A DNA stretch of 64,000 nt, from positions 1 to 64,000 of the forward strand of contig CAWCVR010000008.1 in assembly GCA_963799105.1 (NCBI GenBank), read 5' to 3'. A program made the translations under genes and the position numbers. The stretch comes from CAWCVR01 sp963799105 (GTDB lineage: Bacteria; Acidobacteriota; Terriglobia; Bryobacterales; Bryobacteraceae). Below are positions 59,374 through 64,000 of the stretch, one piece after another. Positions within the stretch are counted from its first letter, which is position 1. Every line of letters begins with the position of its first letter. The notes beneath the pieces are model-generated. The model was not told where the DNA came from and did no database searches. It worked only from the letters and a program-made list of their open reading frames with translations.

Positions 59374-60186
59374 ATGCCCGGCTCCCGATTCCGATTCGGT
59401 TCTCAGGCGTGCGCGCTTCTGCTGATCGGCGTTTTCGCACCGCTGGCCGGCGCCCAGCCCGAGCCCGTCCCGCTGCGGATCTTCGCTCTGAAAGGCGCAG
59501 TCACCGTGAAACGCGCGGGCGCCGCGGCGAAGATTCCCGCGGCCGTGGGCCTGACACTCTCCGCGGGCGACCAACTGGCGACCGCCGGCCGCGCCCGCGC
59601 CGAAGTGCAATTCGATAACCGCGTCTTCCAACTCGCCGCCAATACCGGGATCCGCCTGGTGCGGGCGGAATCCGACGCTTACCGCTTGGCCGTCGACAAG
59701 GGGACCGTGACCTGCCGGGTGGTGGACGCGCCCGCGGCCAGGCTCGGCCTGGCCACGCCCAGCATACACGTCAAGCCCGAGGCTGCCGGCGTCTACCTCA
59801 TCGCCGTGACCGCCGCGGGCGAATCGCAAATCACCGCGCAGGAAGGCAACGTGGAGGTCTTCGCGCCCGCCGGCTCCGCCTGGGTTCTGGCTGGGCAGAA
59901 ACTGCTGGCGCGCGGCCCGGCGGACAATCCCGAGTTCAAGATTGTCAGCGCCGTCTCCAAATGGCGCAAGTTCCTGACCATCGCCATGGTGTCGCTGCAA
60001 ATTGCCGGTGACGCCTCGGCGAGTTTCTCCGGCGGCTCCGGCGCGCGGCCTGCGCCGAAGACGGTTGCGGCTCATCCGGCGGGGGCGCGCGCGCCATCGG
60101 CGAAGCCGCCGGCCGCGCCCCGGCCGTCCGAGCCGCCCAAATCGACGCCGGCCGCTCCGCCCGCATCCTCGGGCAAGAGCAGGTAA
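59374..60186 (+). CDS. exported FecR-domain protein
   Basis: About 270 aa. A signal peptide (RFGSQACALLLIGVFAPLAGAQ) leads to a FecR-type beta domain: VPLRIFALKGAVTVKRAGAAAKIPAAVGLTLSAGDQLATAGRARAEVQFDNRVFQLAANTGIRLV. The following stretch to about residue 190 is beta-rich and contains no ferric-citrate regulator helix. A hydrophobic segment (KFLTIAMVSLQIAG) and a Pro/Ala/Ser-rich C-terminal tail of about 60 residues follow. ATG 59374 is chosen because GGAGG lies 7 nt upstream; an ATG at 59368 is too close. It is probably a cell-envelope protein and not an anti-sigma factor. Confidence 0.82.
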   Translation: MPGSRFRFGSQACALLLIGVFAPLAGAQPEPVPLRIFALKGAVTVKRAGAAAKIPAAVGLTLSAGDQLATAGRARAEVQFDNRVFQLAANTGIRLVRAESDAYRLAVDKGTVTCRVVDAPAARLGLATPSIHVKPEAAGVYLIAVTAAGESQITAQEGNVEVFAPAGSAWVLAGQKLLARGPADNPEFKIVSAVSKWRKFLTIAMVSLQIAGDASASFSGGSGARPAPKTVAAHPAGARAPSAKPPAAPRPSEPPKSTPAAPPASSGKSR

Positions 60187-60218
60187 GGGACGTCGCTATC
60201 GATCACAAATCGGCCCAG

Positions 60219-60250
60219 CATGAGCGATAGAATGAAATCTATCGCTCATG
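60219..60250. promoter_or_regulatory. operator-like palindrome over the Fic start codon
   Basis: CATGAGCGATAGA and TCTATCGCTCATG are perfect 13-bp inverted arms around ATGAAA. The right arm ends with the ATG (60248) of the Fic gene. It could be a binding site for the Fic protein's C-terminal winged helix, or a hairpin hiding the start codon. Confidence 0.7.
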
Positions 60251-61408
60251 CCGTGGAACTGGCAACAACCGGATTGGCCCAACTTCTCGTGGAAACCGCC
60301 GCGTCTTGCGAAGGCGGAGGAGCATTTTCTGCGGGGAAGCGGCATGCTGGCAGGCACCGTGAGGCATCTCGGACCTGACGACAAGGATCAGCTCACCGTC
60401 GAGGCAATCGGAACCGAGGCCGTCACCACCTCCGAGATCGAAGGCGAAATCCTCGACAGGGCCAGTGTGCAGTCCTCCATCCGCAGGCAGCTCGGATTGG
60501 CGGCCGACAAGCGGCGGGTGCGGCCGGCGGAGGAGGGCATCGCCCAGGTGATGGTCGATCTCTACCGGACATTTGCAACGCCGCTTTCCGGCGCGATGCT
60601 GTTTGGATGGCACCGGATGCTCATGCGCGGACGGCGAGACCTCAAGGGCGTTGGCCGGTACCGCACCGGGCAGGAGCCCATGCAAGTGGTCTCGGGCGCC
60701 ATTCACGCGCCCAAGGTGCATTTTGAGGCGCCGCCCTCATCGAGGGTCCCCGAGGAAATGACGGGCTTTGTCCGATGGTTCAACCGCACCGCTCCGGAGG
60801 GTAGCGCGCCGTTGCCCGCTCTGGCGCGGGCCGGAATCGCTCACCTGTACTTCGTCTCCATTCATCCATTCGAGGATGGCAACGGCCGGATCGGCCGGGC
60901 GGTTGCGGAGAAGGCGCTGGCGCAGGGCATTGGCCAGCCGACACTCACCGCGCTGGCGGCGACGATTCTCGCCAGGCGAAAGGCGTATTACGCGGCGCTC
61001 GAAGCGGCCAACAAGGGCAACGAAATCACCTCATGGCTCGCCTGGTTTGCCGCCATCGCGATTGAGGCGCAGCGGCGCACGATCGCGCGAGTGGATTTCC
61101 TTATCGATAAGACCCGGTTACTGGACCGGCTGCGCGGCCATCTCAATGAGCGGCAGGAGGGCGCGCTGCTCCGGATGCTGCGGGAGGGCCCGGAGGGATT
61201 CAAGGGTGGATTGAGCGCCGGGAACTACATGAGCATCACCGGGGCATCGCCGGCGACGGCTACACGCGACCTCGCGGACATGGTCGCCAAGGGCGCCCTG
61301 ATGCGTCGCGGCGAACTGCGCCATGCCCGCTACGGCGTCGCCATCCCGCTGAGGCCGGTGGCGCGTGTCGTGCTGGACGAAAACGGCGATCCTGGCGGGA
61401 GAGAGTGA
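60248..61408 (+). CDS. Fic family protein (DUF4172 N-terminal)
   Basis: A 386-aa AMP-transferase-like protein. The N-terminus MPWNWQQPDWPNFSWKPPRL is the DUF4172 signature. The inhibitory S-x3-E-G motif is in AVTTSEIEGEILD, which makes it class II. The catalytic motif HPFEDGNGRIGR lies at about 206-217. A C-terminal winged helix (EGFKGGLSAGNYMSITGASPATATRDLADMVAKGALMR) would bind DNA. No ribosome-binding site precedes the ATG; a 13-bp perfect palindrome covers it instead. Autoregulation and autoinhibition are the likely controls. Target proteins are unknown. Confidence 0.92.
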   Translation: MPWNWQQPDWPNFSWKPPRLAKAEEHFLRGSGMLAGTVRHLGPDDKDQLTVEAIGTEAVTTSEIEGEILDRASVQSSIRRQLGLAADKRRVRPAEEGIAQVMVDLYRTFATPLSGAMLFGWHRMLMRGRRDLKGVGRYRTGQEPMQVVSGAIHAPKVHFEAPPSSRVPEEMTGFVRWFNRTAPEGSAPLPALARAGIAHLYFVSIHPFEDGNGRIGRAVAEKALAQGIGQPTLTALAATILARRKAYYAALEAANKGNEITSWLAWFAAIAIEAQRRTIARVDFLIDKTRLLDRLRGHLNERQEGALLRMLREGPEGFKGGLSAGNYMSITGASPATATRDLADMVAKGALMRRGELRHARYGVAIPLRPVARVVLDENGDPGGRE

Positions 61409-61500
61409 ACCCGAGGCTTCCGCGCTCGCGAGAGGTAACCGGATACAGCCATGATGTGTTCGTTCTATTCGTGTTACTGCCAGGTGGCCCAACTCGGGTT

Positions 61501-62104
61501 CTACCGAGACGGCAGGTAGGGTTCAAGCTCCAACCGTGCGTCCCGATTGAACGCTTTGAACTTCGCAGAGAGAATGCGCAACTGTTCATCTCTCGCTTGC
61601 CTGTCGCCCGGTTGACGGTCACAGGCGTCTATGAACCGTTCCTGAACAGCCTGAAGGCCCTGCCAGAGGGGATCTGACAGGACAAATCCCGCCGAGCCAA
61701 CCAAAGCTCCAAGGTCATCCCGCTTCAGGAGCAGTGCCTGGTGAGCTTGTTGGGTGCGTTCCATCTCTTTCGGATCGCCACGGTCCCCAAGTTCACGCGC
61801 GCGGCAAGCCTTGTCCTTTTGTTCCAGGGCACGTTCTGTCTGATAGAGCAATTGCCCTATCCGGCTCAACAAGTCCAGTTGCTTTTCGGCACGCAACCTC
61901 CTCAGTTCGTGCCGTTCGTGGCGCTTGCTTGTCCAACAAGACGCTGCACAGGGCAAGGGCACCGCCTGCGATCCCCGGCACGACGAGTTCAATAAGATGT
62001 ATCCAAGAGTTCGTCGGCGGCATCTGCACTTGTACGGCAATCGGCGGCTGGGCTGGTGGCTGTGGGGGTTGCGACCAACCAGAAAGAGCGATGGCTGTGA
62101 GCAT
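61501..62104 (-). pseudogene. membrane-anchored coiled-coil protein gene with a frameshift
   Basis: From ATG 62104 one frame gives a signal-like start (MLTAIALSGWSQPPQPPAQPP), a short segment and a membrane helix (IHLIELVVPGIAGGALALCSVLLDKQ). Near 61935 the protein-like sequence moves to another frame: KRHERHELRRLRAEKQLDLLSRIGQLLYQTERALEQKDKACRARE, then a helical region ending ARLELEPYLPSR at 61501. Joined, it would be about 200 aa with one membrane anchor and a cytoplasmic coiled coil. I recognise no family. The shift could be a real lesion or a base-calling error. Confidence 0.5.
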
Positions 62105-62690
62105 GAACAACAACCGTCGTATCGTAGTAGCCCCTACCTTGGAAGGGAACGAGAACCGAGGGCGCATGGAGCCCGAAGGCATTCCGGCTGCCGAGTACCG
62201 CTTCGGTGTCGTCCACTCATCTCGATTCGGGCGGCCGGCGTTCTCGATGAAGCTTAGATGTCCCGCCAGCGGTCCATCAGCTCGATGGCAGTTGACGGGT
62301 CGAGCCCCAGTATCTGGACAGCCGGAAAGGCATGGAGGTTCGTGCGATGTTACTGTGAGCGTGATTATCATCATGGCTCCTTTCGTTCTTGATTGTACAT
62401 CTACGCAGTTCTAAGTGCGGAAGCGGCACACTCTGCGGGCCCTACAGGAAACCTTCGGACCCCGTTCATTTCGACGGCAGGATAGTAAGTGCTCAAAACC
62501 TTCGACGAGGCCCGGTCCCAAACCAACATCCTTGCTCTGAAGGCCGCAGCCGAGGCGGATCGGGCCGAGCGGGTCGGCAGAGCCATTGTAGGGGGGACCG
62601 GGCACCGGAAGCGTCGCGGCCGGATCTGAGGAGCGCGTCGCGGCTGCCAGGGACTTGCCGTCAAGGCCACCGCTCCTATACGATTCAGAT
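62105..62690. other. gene-poor stretch before hicBA
   Basis: No established gene is visible. A 46-residue frame on the plus strand at 62489-62629 starts with GTG and reads LKTFDEARSQTNILALKAAAEADRAERVG, ending in a basic tail. It has a protein-like composition but no family and no clear ribosome-binding site; it may be a fragment. Nothing else is supported. Confidence 0.3.
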
Positions 62691-62897
62691 ATGAAGCTTC
62701 TCGTCACGTTGGAGCCCGACGAAACCGGCATGCTCGTGGCGGAGTGTCCAGCGATTCCCGGCTGTGTCTCGCAGGGACGAACGGAAGCCGAAGCTCTCGA
62801 CAATATCCGCGAGGCAATCGCCGGCTGCCTCGCGACACGTGCGGCCCACGGGATGGCGCCGTCTATCGAAGTCCGGGAAATCGAGGTTTCTGCCTGA
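62691..62897 (+). CDS. hicB: HicB-type antitoxin
   Basis: A 68-aa partial RNase-H-fold antitoxin: MKLLVTLEPDETGMLVAECPAIPGCVSQGRTEAEALDNIREAIAGCLATRAAHG. The CPAIPGCVSQGRTEAEALxNIREAI signature is complete. The protein ends soon after, without the C-terminal DNA-binding domain of larger HicB proteins. It is immediately followed by hicA with no spacing. Gene order (antitoxin first) is common for this short form. Confidence 0.93.
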   Translation: MKLLVTLEPDETGMLVAECPAIPGCVSQGRTEAEALDNIREAIAGCLATRAAHGMAPSIEVREIEVSA

Positions 62898-63119
62898 ATG
62901 GCGTCGCTGCCCGTGGTATCGGGGGAACGCGCCGTAAGAACTTTCCAGAAGGCGGGCTGGCTCAGAGACCACCAGCACGGAAGCCACGTAATTCTGATTA
63001 AGGCCGGGCATCCGGCGACCCTGTCGGTGCCGCAGCACCGCGAACTCGCCCCGGGCACGCTCCGCGCCTTGATTCGGGCGTCCGGGATGCGGGTGGATCA
63101 ATTCGTCGATCTGTTCTGA
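62898..63119 (+). CDS. hicA: HicA-type toxin
   Basis: A 73-aa double-stranded-RNA-binding-fold mRNA interferase. The active His lies in RDHQHGSHVILIK; other family features are LPVVSGERAVRTFQKAGW at the start and VPQHRELAPGTLRALIRASGMRVDQF at the end. It starts directly after the hicB stop codon. The pair is intact and likely functional. Confidence 0.93.
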   Translation: MASLPVVSGERAVRTFQKAGWLRDHQHGSHVILIKAGHPATLSVPQHRELAPGTLRALIRASGMRVDQFVDLF

Positions 63120-63196
63120 CCCCGCTCCGACGTTCCCACGCGAGCGAGTTCTCCGGATTGTAATCGGCGACGGCTCTCTTTCTCATCCGGACCACC

Positions 63197-63202
63197 TATA
63201 CT
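63197..63202 (+). promoter_or_regulatory. -10 box adjacent to the glgP start
   Basis: TATACT lies 6 nt before the ATG at 63209, the same geometry as at 34822/34834. The transcript may be leaderless. No -35 match is seen. Confidence 0.4.
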
Positions 63203-63208
63203 AGCGGT

Positions 63209-64000
63209 ATGAAGCCCGCGCAGACCTTCACGGTCGTCCCATCTCTACCGCCTTCGCTGGAGCGCCTTCGCCTGTTGGCGTACAACCTGCGTTGGGCATG
63301 GGACCACGGAACCATCGAGCTTTTCCGCCGCCTGGATAGCGACCTCTGGGAATCCACCGGCCACAATCCCGTGCGCATGCTCGGCTCGATCAGCCAGGCG
63401 CAGCTCAACGCCGCCGCCAAGGATGAGGCGTTCCTGGCGCAACTCGACCGTACCGCGCGCGAACTGGACGACTATCTGTCGGCCGAATCCACCTGGTACC
63501 GCCGCGCCCACGGCCAGACCGACGGCATGTCGGTGGCTTACTTCTCCGCCGAATTCGGGTTGACCGAGTGTCTCTGCATCTTTTCCGGCGGGCTGGGAGT
63601 TCTGGCGGGCGACCATTTGAAATCGGCCAGCGACCTCGGCTTGCCTCTGACCGGCGTCGGCCTGCTCTATCAGCAGGGGTACTTCGGACAGTATCTCAAC
63701 GCCGCCGGCTGGCAGCAGGAATCTTACGAGGATAACGAGTTTCAGAACCTGCCCATCGCCCTGGAGCGCCGCGCGGATGGCGGCCCCGTCACGGTGGAAG
63801 TCCGCCTGGCCGGACGGGCCGTCACCGCGCAGGTGTGGCGCGCGCGGGTGGGACGGCTGCCGCTGTACCTGCTCGATACCAACCTGCCGGGCAACCGCCC
63901 CGAAGACCGCGACATCACCGACCAGCTTTACGGCGGCGACCGCGAGATGCGTCTCAAGCAGGAGATCCTGCTGGGCATCGGCGGCTGCCGCGCGCTGGAG
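63209..64000 (+). CDS. glgP: alpha-glucan phosphorylase, 5' part
   Basis: The first 264 codons of a glycogen/maltodextrin phosphorylase of the TIGR02094 type, cut by the window end. The N-terminal DUF3417 region reads LERLRLLAYNLRWAWDHGTIELFRRLDSDLWESTGHNPVRML. The catalytic domain then begins with VAYFSAEFGLTECLCIFSGGLGVLAGDHLKSASDLGLPLTGVGLLYQQGYFGQYL and continues LYLLDTNLPGNRPEDRDITDQLYGGDREMRLKQEILLGIGG. The pyridoxal-phosphate site lies beyond the window. It releases glucose 1-phosphate from storage or imported glucans. Confidence 0.95.
   Translation, partial: MKPAQTFTVVPSLPPSLERLRLLAYNLRWAWDHGTIELFRRLDSDLWESTGHNPVRMLGSISQAQLNAAAKDEAFLAQLDRTARELDDYLSAESTWYRRAHGQTDGMSVAYFSAEFGLTECLCIFSGGLGVLAGDHLKSASDLGLPLTGVGLLYQQGYFGQYLNAAGWQQESYEDNEFQNLPIALERRADGGPVTVEVRLAGRAVTAQVWRARVGRLPLYLLDTNLPGNRPEDRDITDQLYGGDREMRLKQEILLGIGGCRALE

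Overview
This is a GC-rich chromosomal segment from an Acidobacteriota member, most likely of the Solibacter/Bryobacter branch. The pointers are two VWFA-related proteins of the acidobacterial type (17941-22011), a large orphan FtsX/MacB permease of the acidobacterial ADOP type (53551-55935), a B12-dependent ribonucleotide reductase, and a tmRNA (34420-34769, minus) whose tag reads ANTQFAYAA, the type I recall for this lineage. The window holds one complete tRNA (Ala-GGC, 9629-9704) and one tmRNA, with no rRNA, CRISPR array or recognisable integrase.

Layout. (1) 1-2743: an ECF-type sigma factor and an AlbA_2/ATPase regulator. (2) 2744 to about 15130: an accessory region built around tRNA-Ala(GGC). 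Copies of the 3' half of that tRNA (4278-4327, 6867-6916, and a shorter relic at 3214-3229) separate blocks that share common ends (2925-3229 with 3999-4294; 4328-4518 with 9705-9897). Most blocks carry a toxin-antitoxin-like module: DUF4258/DUF2283, a HEPN protein, two copies of one HigBA module (the second with a nonsense mutation in the toxin), MntA/HepT and a truncated VapC-like gene. The exception, 6917-9628, carries a glycosyltransferase/membrane protein pair. An IS256-family element (11029-12484) with a perfect 8-bp target duplication splits an HNH endonuclease gene. (3) 14464-25173: rnhA diverging from deoB-tpiA-GNAT, two secreted VWA proteins, a frameshifted enolase-superfamily gene, a GH27 alpha-galactosidase and a YjbR protein. 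(4) 25290-34310: a small TA module between roughly 70-bp direct repeats, a membrane protein, a redoxin, an MFS transporter coupled to a GH31 glycosidase, a Fic protein with a 24-bp-phased repeat array at its promoter, and a HigB-HigA-HigA cluster. (5) 34420-44880: tmRNA, a small exported protein, an RNase E/G with a long disordered insertion in its S1 domain, rodA-mrdA for cell elongation, a large membrane protein and a UbiA-family prenyltransferase. (6) 45110-50472: a GH105 hydrolase, a chimeric remnant with a PIN protein and small partner, a PLP decarboxylase and a degenerate receiver protein. (7) 50675-64000: nrdJ with NrdR-box-like sites, the ADOP permease, a DUF4440 protein, a nested palindromic element, a tandem FtsX permease pair, a FecR protein, a second Fic protein with an operator-like palindrome over its start, hicBA, and the start of a glucan phosphorylase.

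How the parts fit. The core genes suggest a rod-shaped heterotroph using plant polysaccharides: GH27, GH31, GH105, an enolase-superfamily sugar-acid dehydratase and a sugar-acid-type transporter. dNTP supply is B12-dependent and probably under NrdR control. On this sits an unusually dense set of about a dozen TA, Fic, HEPN and PIN modules. The most unusual structure is the cassette-like series of tRNA-Ala 3' halves with shared ends and mostly TA cargo but no integrase. The second is the exact 24-bp array before the first Fic gene.
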